Below, in pieces: positions 43,722-51,660 of a stretch of DNA of 64,000 nt. The stretch covers positions 101,643 to 165,642 of the forward strand of contig SUSZ01000001.1 of the NCBI GenBank assembly GCA_015063165.1, given 5' to 3'. The notes below the pieces were generated by a model, which saw only the letters and a list, made by a program, of their open reading frames with translations, did not search any database and was not told where the DNA came from. This DNA comes from Thermoplasmata archaeon (GTDB lineage: Archaea > Thermoplasmatota > Thermoplasmata > Methanomassiliicoccales > Methanomethylophilaceae). Numbering within the stretch: position 1 is the stretch's first letter; the number at the start of each line of letters is the position of its first letter. The position numbers and the translations under genes are program-made.

Positions 43722-44590
43722 GCACAGAACTCGAATGGAACGAAAGCTACTACTTCAACCTGCACGACCCCTCAGCTGGCGTCACAGCCTTCATGAGAAT
43801 CGGAAACAAGCCCAACAAGAACGAGAAATCGGTATTCCTGTTCGTCATCGAGAAAGACAGGATCTGCGGGATAAGGAACGCCACCGCCTGCGACGAGGAC
43901 CGCATGTCTTGCTCCGGACTCACCTTCAAGGAGAAGGACGGGGCCTGGAACATCGGCTACAAAGGGCCGCTGTTCGATGTGAAGTCCAAGGAGCCTGTCC
44001 CGATCATGTCCTCGCTGGACCTGAAGTGGAAGCCGGTGAACCCCATAATGGACTATCACGACTGCGTGGACGCCGAAGGCGCTGCGCTGTCCGCCAAGAC
44101 CGCATCCGAGCACTTCGAGCAGTTCGGGGTCGTCTGCGGCAAGCTCTGCGTCGGCAATAAAGAATATGACGTCGACGCGACCGGAGAGAGGGACAAGAGC
44201 GAAGGGGTCCGCGACTGGGGAGCGCCCAAGATGTGGATGTGGCTCAACTCCGTCTACGGGAAAGACACTGGATTCAACGCCACCAAGCTCTGCACAGAGG
44301 CCGGAGACGTCGATGCGGGATATGTTGGGACCGCGAAGTCCAACGACCCCGTGATGAAGATAGACGTCGACGTGTCCTATGACAAAGGCATCCCGGCAGG
44401 CTACGACATGACCATGCACGGCAGGAGCGGCAGGGAGTACGCCGTCAAGGCCAAGATCATCGGATACGCGACCCTGCCCATGCAGGGAAGCAACGAGATG
44501 CTCCTGGTCGAGACGATCTCCGAAACTGTCATGGACGGACGCACGGGATACGGAATAGCCGAATTCCTGGTGCGCATGCCCGAGCAGTGA
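43718..44590 (+). CDS. lipocalin/CrtC-like protein paired with the dikinase
   Basis: A 290-residue, soluble, beta-rich protein beginning MSTELEWNESYYFNLHDPSAGVTAFMRIGN, with many charged strands and a central WKPVNPIMDYHD. The start-of-barrel pattern (WNESYYFN, later HFEQFGVVCGKLCVG and RDWG) resembles the hydroxyneurosporene-synthase (CrtC)/AttH-like calycin fold found beside PEP-dikinase-like proteins in some bacteria. The identification is from overall pattern and context, not a diagnostic motif. The ATG at 43718 overlaps the dikinase stop by 4 bases. A longer frame upstream is a shadow. It may bind a hydrophobic ligand that the dikinase phosphorylates. Confidence 0.6.
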   Translation: MSTELEWNESYYFNLHDPSAGVTAFMRIGNKPNKNEKSVFLFVIEKDRICGIRNATACDEDRMSCSGLTFKEKDGAWNIGYKGPLFDVKSKEPVPIMSSLDLKWKPVNPIMDYHDCVDAEGAALSAKTASEHFEQFGVVCGKLCVGNKEYDVDATGERDKSEGVRDWGAPKMWMWLNSVYGKDTGFNATKLCTEAGDVDAGYVGTAKSNDPVMKIDVDVSYDKGIPAGYDMTMHGRSGREYAVKAKIIGYATLPMQGSNEMLLVETISETVMDGRTGYGIAEFLVRMPEQ

Positions 44591-44599
44591 AACCATTCA

Positions 44600-44620
44600 C
44601 GTCCGTCCGAACGACGGACG
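44600..44620. terminator. terminator hairpin between convergent genes
   Basis: CGTCCGTC-CGAAC-GACGGACG is a perfect 8-bp stem with a 5-base loop followed by ATTCTT. It sits between the lipocalin-like gene (plus) and the kinase gene (minus). Confidence 0.7.
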
Positions 44621-44627
44621 ATTCTTC

Positions 44628-45209
44628 TCAACTCCTGGAGATGACTTCGGCGGCGTGATCGTGGATGATCCTCTTGACCTCTTCCAGAGGCAGAGTGTTG
44701 TCCACCACTAACCATCCCTCGGACAGCGAGAGCATCTTCTCCCTGGTGCGGATGAGGTCCTCCATGTTCTCGAACGTCTCGAGCTCCTCTCCGCGTGACT
44801 CTATGCGCTTCATGGAGGTCTCCGCATCGACGTCGATGAGTATGAAGTCGTCCGGCATGGGGAACAGCTTCTTAATGACCTTGTAAGCCTTCTTGTAGCT
44901 CCCGTCGGGGAGATATGCGACGGACATCAGATATCTGACGAAGATGAAATCGTCGTACTTCCTGGACGAGAGCCTCATCTTGAAAAGGGAATCCACCGCG
45001 TCCAAGATGAAGAATATCGTAGCGAGGATCTTGCAGAGCTTTCCGTCCTTGAGGAGATAGCCGTACTCCAGCTTCCCGAACAGGCAGCTGGTGTCAGGGT
45101 GGGAGAAGATGCGGACCTTGTGCCCTTCAGACTCGAGCTTCTCCTTCAGCATTTCGGCGCAGGTGGATTTTCCGCACCCGTCCATCCCATCCACGACGTA
45201 CCAGGTCAT
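44628..45209 (-). CDS. thymidylate-kinase-like P-loop kinase with altered substrate motif
   Basis: A 193-residue kinase of the thymidylate/deoxynucleoside kinase fold. Walker A is VDGMDGCGKST. The DRY motif of true thymidylate kinases (DRYxxSxxAYQG) is replaced by VRYLMSVAYLPD: the catalytic Asp is Val and the QG is lost. The ADP-lid region RIESRGEELETFEN is present. The change suggests a substrate other than TMP. Its ATG follows the stop of the VTE5-like prenol kinase gene by one base, so the two are co-expressed. A role in isoprenyl phosphate metabolism is possible but unproven. A dTMP kinase with relaxed motif remains the alternative. Confidence 0.7.
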   Translation of the reverse strand: MTWYVVDGMDGCGKSTCAEMLKEKLESEGHKVRIFSHPDTSCLFGKLEYGYLLKDGKLCKILATIFFILDAVDSLFKMRLSSRKYDDFIFVRYLMSVAYLPDGSYKKAYKVIKKLFPMPDDFILIDVDAETSMKRIESRGEELETFENMEDLIRTREKMLSLSEGWLVVDNTLPLEEVKRIIHDHAAEVISRS

Positions 45210-45210
45210 C

Positions 45211-45909
45211 TCAGAGCCCCAGGAGAACCATCACTATCGCGGTCGAAATCGGCACAGCCAGGTTGTCGTAGGAACCGGAGCAGACGGCTTCCACCAGAGC
45301 TGCGACTCCGCCTGCAACCATGCAGGCGACAGGAGCGGGAACGATTCCCGAATATACTCCGGCAGGATAGTACCCAGCGGACGCCAGGAAACCGTAGAAC
45401 AGCACGATGACCATGCTGATGATGGCGGTCATCGCGAAGACTCCGAAGGACCCTTCGAACGATTTGCCCTTCCTGAGCTTGTGCTTCCCGAACCTCCTTC
45501 CGAAGACGCTTCCGAACCCGTCGCCATACGTCATCGCGACAATGCCTATGGTGGCCGCTGTCCAGTGGTCATGGAAGAATATCACCATGACCGAGACGGT
45601 GATGGCGTAGAACAGCAGGCCCGTGGTATGCCCTTTCCTGGACATCTCCCCGAGCTTGGAATCGTAGAGGGGAGTCCCCTTGATCATCGCCAGGAGCAGG
45701 ATTATGGCGAAGGGTATGGTGAAGAATACGAGCATCACCCAGCTTTCGATGAACATCCACCAGACGAAGACGAAGTTCCCGACACCGATGTGCACCACCT
45801 TGCGAGTGTCTATCTTCGAGCCTTTCTTCTCGAGATACATCGAGGCCCCTAGCGACGCGATGATTATCACGTACACGAGGACCAATGCGATAATATCCTG
45901 TGTCTGCAT
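45211..45909 (-). CDS. VTE5/dolichol-kinase-like prenol kinase family membrane protein
   Basis: A protein of about 232 residues with seven hydrophobic helices and the phytol/dolichol kinase-CDP-diglyceride family motifs. These are RKVVHIGVGNFVFVWW near residue 30, the RKGHTTGLLFY segment, and the nucleotide-binding MTYGDGFGSVFGRRFGKHKL followed by KSFEGSFGVFA. The ATG at 45909 is chosen; a GTG 33 bases upstream (45942) extends the frame without similarity. Known members phosphorylate phytol or dolichol with CTP. Methanogens need geranylgeranyl-type chains, so salvage of free prenols is a plausible job. Confidence 0.78.
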   Translation of the reverse strand: MQTQDIIALVLVYVIIIASLGASMYLEKKGSKIDTRKVVHIGVGNFVFVWWMFIESWVMLVFFTIPFAIILLLAMIKGTPLYDSKLGEMSRKGHTTGLLFYAITVSVMVIFFHDHWTAATIGIVAMTYGDGFGSVFGRRFGKHKLRKGKSFEGSFGVFAMTAIISMVIVLFYGFLASAGYYPAGVYSGIVPAPVACMVAGGVAALVEAVCSGSYDNLAVPISTAIVMVLLGL

Positions 45910-45942
45910 CCGAACCCTGCCTGAACCTTTATTACAAAACAC

Positions 45943-46183
45943 TATGTAAATATCTCGTATAGGGTGATTGCATCAGGACTATTTATTGGACCGCTAGGTC
46001 TGGCATATTATTTGTTGGTCATTAGCAAGTTTACTAAACAATGTAAACTTACAAAAAGTAAAACTCAGAAAACCGCTTTTAGCCATAGTAGATTTGAAAA
46101 CCTGCCCATCGGACCTGTTTCAATCGTAAAGAACAATCGCTGGCCCATAGGATTTTAAATAAAACTACACAATCGCACCAGCC
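45943..46183. other. AT-rich intergenic region with 8-bp inverted repeat
   Basis: A divergent region between the prenol kinase gene and ubiA, more AT-rich than the flanks. It holds AAGTTTAC-TAAACAAT-GTAAACTT (46027-46050), perfect 8-bp arms with an 8-base spacer, suitable as a regulator site or small hairpin. TTTTAAAT (46153-46160) lies about 25 bases upstream of the ubiA GTG start and should be its TATA box. A short open frame (45964-46158) begins with a membrane-helix-like FIGPLGLAYYLLVI but becomes unlike any protein, so it is not called. Confidence 0.5.
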
Positions 46184-46999
46184 GTGAACAAGTATCTGCA
46201 GCTGTTCAGGATCGGGAACGTGGTCATGGGGATCATCGGCGTCGCCGTAGCATCGTTCATGGCATCCGGTACGGAGATAGTCGACCACTGGGTCGGGCTT
46301 CTGATCTCCGTTCTCGTGGTATTCATGTTCATATCCGGAGGCAACGCCCTCAACGACAGCATCGATGCCGAGATAGACAAGACCGCGCACCCCGAGCGTC
46401 CTGTCCCTTCCGGCCGCATGACAGCTGCAGAGGCCAAGAGGATCGGAGTGATGATGCTCGTCGGGTCCGTTCTGGCGTCGTTCCTTACACTTGATCCGGT
46501 CTGCATCTCAATAGTCGTAATCGCATGCGTCCTGATGTTCTCGTATGAGCTTTTCCTGAAGCAAAGGGGATTCGTAGGAAACCTGACCATCGCAGCCCTC
46601 ACCGGGATGACGTTCCTCATGGGTGGAGCCGTCGTATCCAACGCCGAGGGCAACGCCATAGTCGCCCTGATGGCCATGCTGGTGTCAGTCGGCAGGGAGA
46701 TATCCAAGGACATCGAGGACATGGAAAGCGACGAAGGTAGGGTCACCCTGCCCATGAGGATCGGCGTCAGGAACGCTTCCATCGTCGCCAGCATGTTCTT
46801 CATCGCCGGCCCCGTCCTGAGCGTGGTCCCGATGATACTGGACACCTACGGATGGCCTTACTACCTCGTGATCATCGCCGATGCGATGTTCGTCTACTGC
46901 GCGTACATCGTGTTCTCCAGCCCCCACAAGGCCCAGAGCACCGCGAAGAAGGCGATGTTCGTGGCGCTCATAGCCTTCATACTCGGCGTGATATTCTGA
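46184..46999 (+). CDS. UbiA-family prenyltransferase, probable DGGGP synthase
   Basis: A 271-residue membrane protein with eight or nine hydrophobic helices and both Asp-rich UbiA motifs: NALNDSIDAEIDKTAHPERPVPSGR and SVGREISKDIEDMESDEG. The short archaeal form of this family adds the second geranylgeranyl chain to GGGP in membrane-lipid synthesis. The gene starts with GTG; the TATA box about 25 bases upstream implies a leaderless message. A strong hairpin follows its stop. Other UbiA roles (heme or quinone side chains) are unlikely in a methanogen. Confidence 0.85.
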   Translation: MNKYLQLFRIGNVVMGIIGVAVASFMASGTEIVDHWVGLLISVLVVFMFISGGNALNDSIDAEIDKTAHPERPVPSGRMTAAEAKRIGVMMLVGSVLASFLTLDPVCISIVVIACVLMFSYELFLKQRGFVGNLTIAALTGMTFLMGGAVVSNAEGNAIVALMAMLVSVGREISKDIEDMESDEGRVTLPMRIGVRNASIVASMFFIAGPVLSVVPMILDTYGWPYYLVIIADAMFVYCAYIVFSSPHKAQSTAKKAMFVALIAFILGVIF

Positions 47000-47006
47000 A
47001 AAAGCT

Positions 47007-47029
47007 CTCCCGGAGGAGTCCTCCGGGAG
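47007..47029. terminator. strong terminator hairpin between ubiA and the leucine-rich protein gene
   Basis: CTCCCGGAGGA and TCCTCCGGGAG (47007-47017 and 47019-47029) are perfect 11-bp inverted arms. The foldable form has a 9-bp stem with a 5-base loop. It lies between convergent genes and is flanked by A-runs, so it can end both transcripts. Confidence 0.75.
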
Positions 47030-47048
47030 GGAAAACGTTTGCTTGAGG

Positions 47049-50000
47049 TCAATAGGCCCAGATCATGTCGTTCGGCGTGGCCTCGGGATACGGTGCGCCC
47101 GTGGCACCCATGTCTCCTTCCCATCCGCCGTGGACTATGCACATGATCAAACCCTCGGAGACCAAGGTCTTCGCGAGCCAATCATCATTGCTGCCCTGTT
47201 TCCAGCTTTCCGTATCAGGATACCAAACGGCTTGAAGCCAGGCACTGTCTGAAGCATCTCCGATTGCGTATATCCAACCGAAATCACCCGCTGAAGAATT
47301 ATCGATTATATTAGGATAATCGAGCGCTTCGAGAGCATCTACGAAAGCATAGGCCGATAGAGCGCCTTCCTCTGCGTATCCTCTGATCCATATTCCGTCG
47401 ACCAGAAGCGTGCAGGGATCGACGTTGCTGTCGCTGCCTGCGGTGATTCCAGAGTAGATGAAATTATCCCCAAGATAGAACAGCACCTCCACGCCATCCG
47501 TGTAATGCTCGATATCGTCTCCGAAATACCACATTCTGTCATCAGGGGTCATGCGAGGAGCGGGCGCCACGCCGAGTTCGGAGGCTCCCCCATGCACGAT
47601 TGCGATATCCGTATCGGATTCGCAGAGGTCCAGCAACGTGAGGAACTCCCCATTCTCGGAATAGATCCATTCGTAAGAATCGGAGTCCCACTTCTGTATG
47701 TAGATGTTACCGTCGACGACATCGTCGATGCTCGCTATTCCACCGTTGTTGTCGAAAATCACCTGGATTCCAAAGGTGGAACACGCATCTGCAAGAGCTG
47801 ACTGGAACGAGATACCTGTTCCGTGAACCCATATGCCCGGATGGACGGTGATCTCTTCCATATCATAGCTTAGGCCATCGGTCAGTCCGTCGTTCTCGAA
47901 GTTGTCGCAGAACAGGAAAGAAACGGTGATCACAAGGCTGAGAGACGAAGAGCCGGAGCCTTCGAAGGTCCTGCCCTGAAGATTGCTAGCAGAAGCCGAT
48001 ATCGAGCTCCCGTCGGGGCCGTAGAAGGATAGGGACCCCATTGCGCGGGCTCCCAGGCTCAGCTTCGAAGGGAACGATATGCTCTTCACGTTCTTGCTGG
48101 CGGTGAAAGCGTCGAGCCCGATGTGCAGCTCCCCGTCGCCGAGGTCTACGGTCTCGAGTCTGGAGCAGGACACGAAGGCCTTGGAGCCGATGGCGACCAC
48201 GCTGTCAGGTAACATGAGGGACTCGATCTGAGCGCTCCTGTAGAACGCCTTGTTCCCTATCGTGGTGACGCTGAAGGTGCAGCCGTCATAGGTCACGCTG
48301 GAAGGGATCTGGACCTGCGTCAAGGAGGATCCGTGGGAGAATCCTGCCACTTCCACGGCATAGGCGCCCTGTTCAACAGACGTCACAGAGTAGTCCAGGC
48401 CGGAAACGCTGAAAACGTCGCCCATATGGACGTTGGGCTCCATGACCAGGACGGCATCGCTTCCTGCATAGCTGTGGCCCTGGAAATCCGCATCGTCGAT
48501 CGTGATCTCGGTTAAACCGTCCATCTCGTAGAAGGTCAATCCGTCGAACACGCTCTTGCCGAAACCGTATCCTGTCCCGGGAAGTGAGAGGCTTGTCACG
48601 GATGTGCACCCGTAGAACGCGTAGCTTCCGATGACGGATACGCCCTCCGGGATCTCGACCCCTGTCAGAGGACATTTGTAGAACGCATATGCGCTAATCG
48701 TCCTAAGCCCGTCCCCTAGGACCACTCTGGTCAAAGAAGAGCTGGCGAACGCCTTGGAACCTATGGATTCGACATCGCCGACGTCAATGCTGAACAGGGT
48801 CCTGCAGCGGTAGAACGCCTTCGAGTCGATCGCGGTCACGTCCAAGGTCAGACCCAGATAGGCGACACTGGACGGAATGGTGACGGAAGAATCGGACGAG
48901 CCGTCGGCCATGCCGATGACGGCGACGGAGGGCGATTCGATATCGGTGACGCGGTACTTCAGGGAGCCCATGTCGAACTCCGTTCCGACGTCCACAGGAG
49001 ACTTCTTGACCATCTTGGCGGCGGTTCCGCAGTATTCGCTTCCCTGGAATCCGGAGCTGCTGATGCTCATCCTGGTGGTTCCGTCGACATCGTAGAAGGT
49101 GATGCCGTAAAAGGCCTTGGATCCGAAGGTGCTCCCGGTCCCGAGAATGGAGATCGACGTGAGAGATTTGCAGCCGCTGAAAGCGCTGGCTCCGACATCC
49201 ACGCCGTCCCCTGGGATCTCCAGGCTGACGAGAGGGCATCCGAAGAACGCATAGGAGCCTATGGAGCTCAGCGAGCTGCCGAGGACGACCTCGGATACGT
49301 CCGAGCTCGCGAAGGCCTTGTAGCCTATGCTTTCGACATAAGGCATGGAGATTCTGGAGATGGCGTCGTCGTTGTAGAACGCCTTGGAGGCCACTCCGAC
49401 GATCTTCACCGGGACCCCGCCGCAGGAGATAGATTCGGGGACGCTGATGCTGGTCGAGCTTCCGCTGTATCCGATCAGATCGGCATATACGCCGTCGATG
49501 CTGGAGTCTGTGACCTTGAACGTCATCCCATCGGACGAGATCGTATCCCCTTCGCTCATCAGGCGGACCAGGCTGCCTCCTACCAGGACGAAATCGTATC
49601 CGGACATGTTGGCCGCGGTCGCGGACAAGGCGGTGATCCCGTCGGAATCCACCAGGTCCATCCCGTAGAACGCCTTGGATCCGACGGTCTTCACGCTGGA
49701 CGGGATGGAGATGCTCGAAGGCGACGTATAGATGAAAGCATAGGACGAGATGGTCTTGGTTCCAGAAGGCAGCAGGATGCTGTCCACGGACGTCTTGTAG
49801 AACGCGTAGCTGCCTATGGACAGGGGCCTTGCTGAATCGCCAAAGTCCAGGCTGGTCAAAGAGGAGCAGCTGGCGAAAGCCTTCATGCCTATCGACTCGA
49901 CATCCGGAAGATAGGCGCTGGTCACGGATTTGTTGGAGTAGAGGGCCTTGGAGCCCACGGACGTCACGGCGAAGGTCGTCCCGTCATAGATGAAAGGGCT

Positions 50001-50189
50001 CGTGTCCACTGCGGTCAATCCCGAGGAGACGCCTGTGAGGGTCGCCTCGCCGGTGGAAGCATCGAGATCGAAGGTCAGACCGTCGACGGTCACCGCGGGA
50101 TCCGCATCGACAGGTTCCGTCGCTGCGACCAGAACCGCCATGGCAGCCAGGACCAACGATACGAGAGCTATCGCTTTCGTGTAATTCAT
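47049..50189 (-). CDS. BspA-type leucine-rich repeat surface protein
   Basis: A 1046-residue secreted protein. The signal peptide MNYTKAIALVSLVLAAMAVLVAATEPVDAD is followed by about 20 BspA/LRR_5 repeats (about residues 60-720) of the IGSKAFYxCxxLxSLxxP type, arranged in blocks separated by variable FYGxDGxTxxSxSxxxxQGxxY spacers. The C-terminal third holds two copies of a roughly 115-residue module with PGIWVHGTGISFQSALADA / DGIWIRGYAEEGALSAYAFVDA, ending IVHGG and a P-x-D-x-(M/I)WxY box. No C-terminal membrane anchor or sorting motif is seen; the protein ends at NDMIWAY. Surface attachment may therefore be through the C-terminal modules. Such proteins are common in host-associated microbes as adhesins. 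An AGAGGTT site precedes the ATG. Confidence 0.88.
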   Translation of the reverse strand: MNYTKAIALVSLVLAAMAVLVAATEPVDADPAVTVDGLTFDLDASTGEATLTGVSSGLTAVDTSPFIYDGTTFAVTSVGSKALYSNKSVTSAYLPDVESIGMKAFASCSSLTSLDFGDSARPLSIGSYAFYKTSVDSILLPSGTKTISSYAFIYTSPSSISIPSSVKTVGSKAFYGMDLVDSDGITALSATAANMSGYDFVLVGGSLVRLMSEGDTISSDGMTFKVTDSSIDGVYADLIGYSGSSTSISVPESISCGGVPVKIVGVASKAFYNDDAISRISMPYVESIGYKAFASSDVSEVVLGSSLSSIGSYAFFGCPLVSLEIPGDGVDVGASAFSGCKSLTSISILGTGSTFGSKAFYGITFYDVDGTTRMSISSSGFQGSEYCGTAAKMVKKSPVDVGTEFDMGSLKYRVTDIESPSVAVIGMADGSSDSSVTIPSSVAYLGLTLDVTAIDSKAFYRCRTLFSIDVGDVESIGSKAFASSSLTRVVLGDGLRTISAYAFYKCPLTGVEIPEGVSVIGSYAFYGCTSVTSLSLPGTGYGFGKSVFDGLTFYEMDGLTEITIDDADFQGHSYAGSDAVLVMEPNVHMGDVFSVSGLDYSVTSVEQGAYAVEVAGFSHGSSLTQVQIPSSVTYDGCTFSVTTIGNKAFYRSAQIESLMLPDSVVAIGSKAFVSCSRLETVDLGDGELHIGLDAFTASKNVKSISFPSKLSLGARAMGSLSFYGPDGSSISASASNLQGRTFEGSGSSSLSLVITVSFLFCDNFENDGLTDGLSYDMEEITVHPGIWVHGTGISFQSALADACSTFGIQVIFDNNGGIASIDDVVDGNIYIQKWDSDSYEWIYSENGEFLTLLDLCESDTDIAIVHGGASELGVAPAPRMTPDDRMWYFGDDIEHYTDGVEVLFYLGDNFIYSGITAGSDSNVDPCTLLVDGIWIRGYAEEGALSAYAFVDALEALDYPNIIDNSSAGDFGWIYAIGDASDSAWLQAVWYPDTESWKQGSNDDWLAKTLVSEGLIMCIVHGGWEGDMGATGAPYPEATPNDMIWAY

Positions 50190-50301
50190 GTTCTAACCTC
50201 TTGTTAGACGATATATCCATGATATCGCTTTATAGATAGGGTTCGCGCTGGTACACGATAAAGACAGGGGATCCCGTTCAGACATGGATTTTAAAAAAAC
50301 A

Positions 50302-50310
50302 TTTTTATAT
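50302..50310 (+). promoter_or_regulatory. TATA box of 5S rRNA copy 1
   Basis: TTTTTATAT lies about 25-29 bases upstream of the 5S 5' end, and the same element occurs at the same distance before copy 2, so each copy has its own promoter. Confidence 0.65.
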
Positions 50311-50331
50311 GACTAATATATGGCTCGTTTC

Positions 50332-50455
50332 GGCAAGACGGCCATAGCGGCGGGGTAACACCCGGTCCCATCCCGAACCCGGCAGTAAAGTCCGCCCGCG
50401 TACCTGTCTGTACTGTACTGCGCAAGCGTACGGGAACTCAGGCACGCTGTCTGCC
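50332..50455 (+). rRNA. rrf: 5S ribosomal RNA, copy 1
   Basis: A 124-base 5S rRNA with the archaeal core GCGGCGGGGTAACACCCGGT, CCCATCCCGAACCCGG and the AGTAAAGTCCGCCCGCG stretch. The terminal stem pairs GGCAAGAC at the 5' end with GTCTGCC at the 3' end. 16S and 23S are not nearby, as in Thermoplasmata relatives where rRNA genes are unlinked. ORFs drawn antisense here are spurious. Confidence 0.93.
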
Positions 50456-50546
50456 ACTTTTCCATTCCTATCTGGTGGCCGAGAGGCCGTTCTTGTTTCT
50501 GATTCCAGGATCGTTCCTTGCCCAAGGATTCGAAACCTACAGAAGA

Positions 50547-50554
50547 TTTTTATA
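50547..50554 (+). promoter_or_regulatory. TATA box of 5S rRNA copy 2
   Basis: TTTTTATATC (about 50547-50556) is placed before copy 2 as TTTTTATAT is placed before copy 1; the sequences between TATA box and gene differ, showing that only the element is conserved. Confidence 0.65.
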
Positions 50555-50576
50555 TCACCGACATATGCCAGTGTTC

Positions 50577-50700
50577 GGTAAGACGGCCATAGCGGCGGGG
50601 TAACACCCGGTCCCATCCCGAACCCGGCAGTAAAGTCCGCCCGCGTACCTGTCTGTACTGTACTGCGCAAGCGTACGGGAACTCAGGCACGCTGTCTACC
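50577..50700 (+). rRNA. rrf: 5S ribosomal RNA, copy 2
   Basis: Identical to copy 1 over the core, lying 121 bases downstream. The terminal stem differs by a compensated pair: GGTAAGAC pairs with GTCTACC (T-A), where copy 1 has C-G. The stem is therefore kept intact, so both copies are probably functional. Confidence 0.93.
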
Positions 50701-50743
50701 GCTTCTTCATCCATCTTCTCGATGACGCTTGCGTATCGATCCC

Positions 50744-51604
50744 TCATAGAAGCATGAGCATCGTCCCGAACACGATCCCGGCCAGTCCCAGAGCCGCCTT
50801 TTTGCTCAACCTCTCGTTTAGGACGACGAAAGAGAACAGCACGGCCGCTAGTATGCTGAGCTTGTCGATAGGCACCACGATGCTCGCAGGACCCTCCTGG
50901 AGAGCCTTGAAGAAGCACAGCCACGACGCTCCCGTGGCGAGACCGGACAAGACTATGAAGATCGCATCGTTGCGACGGATGCCGCGGATCTCGGAGCGCT
51001 TGCTGGACACCATGACCATGGCCCAGGACATGGCCAGCACCACGACGGTGCGTATCGCGGTCCCGAGGTTGGAGTCCACTCCTTCCATCCCCACCTTTCC
51101 CAGGATGGACGTCAGAGCCGCGAACACGGCGGATCCGATAGCAAACAGCAGCCATCCGGAGCGGGTGACCTTGACCTCGTCCACGTCCTTGCGCTCGATC
51201 ATCGCCAGGGTCCCTACGGCTATCAGGACGACCCCTATCGCGCCTGCGACCGAGATCCCCTCTCCCAGCAGGACTATGGCCAGAAGTATCGCCATGACCG
51301 TGCTGGACTTGTCTATGGGCACCACGCGGTTCACGTCGCCCAGCTGGAGGGCCTTGAAGTAGCACAGCCATGATGCACCGGTTGCCAAACCGGAGAGGAT
51401 CAGGAACACCCAGGTCTCCACGGATATGGTCCCGAGCTCGGATTGGGTCCCGGTTATGAGGACGAGCGCCCAAGCGAACACCAGCACGACCGTGGTGCGG
51501 AGAGCGGTGGCGACCGTGGAATCCACGTTCTTGAGACCTAGCTTGGCGAGGATGGAGGTTATGCCTGCGAAGAATGCGGAAGCGACCGCGAGGATAAGCC
51601 ACAT
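50744..51604 (-). CDS. EamA/DMT-family transporter
   Basis: A 286-residue membrane protein with ten hydrophobic helices in two EamA halves. The halves repeat recognisably: AGITSILAKLGLKNVDSTVATALRT and AALTSILGKVGMEGVDSNLGTAIRT, then LSGLATGASWLCYFKALQ and LSGLATGASWLCFFKALQ. The strong similarity of the halves points to an internal duplication. The substrate is unknown. It follows the por operon terminator and reads toward the 5S genes. Confidence 0.87.
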   Translation of the reverse strand: MWLILAVASAFFAGITSILAKLGLKNVDSTVATALRTTVVLVFAWALVLITGTQSELGTISVETWVFLILSGLATGASWLCYFKALQLGDVNRVVPIDKSSTVMAILLAIVLLGEGISVAGAIGVVLIAVGTLAMIERKDVDEVKVTRSGWLLFAIGSAVFAALTSILGKVGMEGVDSNLGTAIRTVVVLAMSWAMVMVSSKRSEIRGIRRNDAIFIVLSGLATGASWLCFFKALQEGPASIVVPIDKLSILAAVLFSFVVLNERLSKKAALGLAGIVFGTMLMLL

Positions 51605-51613
51605 AAGGGAAGA

Positions 51614-51633
51614 CCAGGGGAATCACCCCCTGG
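51614..51633 (-). terminator. hairpin between porB and the EamA gene
   Basis: CCAGGGG (51614-51620) and CCCCTGG (51627-51633) form a 7-bp stem with a 6-base loop after the porB stop, 10 bases before the EamA start. It may end the por transcript or protect its 3' end. Confidence 0.55.
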
Positions 51634-51660
51634 GTTTCATAGATAGTTTTCGCTTCTGGA

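Noticed and set aside
45964..46158. 64-residue open frame with a hydrophobic start
   Set aside because: It starts with GTG, its composition follows the AT-rich spacer, it spans the inverted repeat and nothing after the first 22 residues looks like a protein.
50305..50670. Short ORFs over the 5S genes
   Set aside because: The sequence is plainly 5S rRNA; the ORFs repeat because the rRNA is duplicated.
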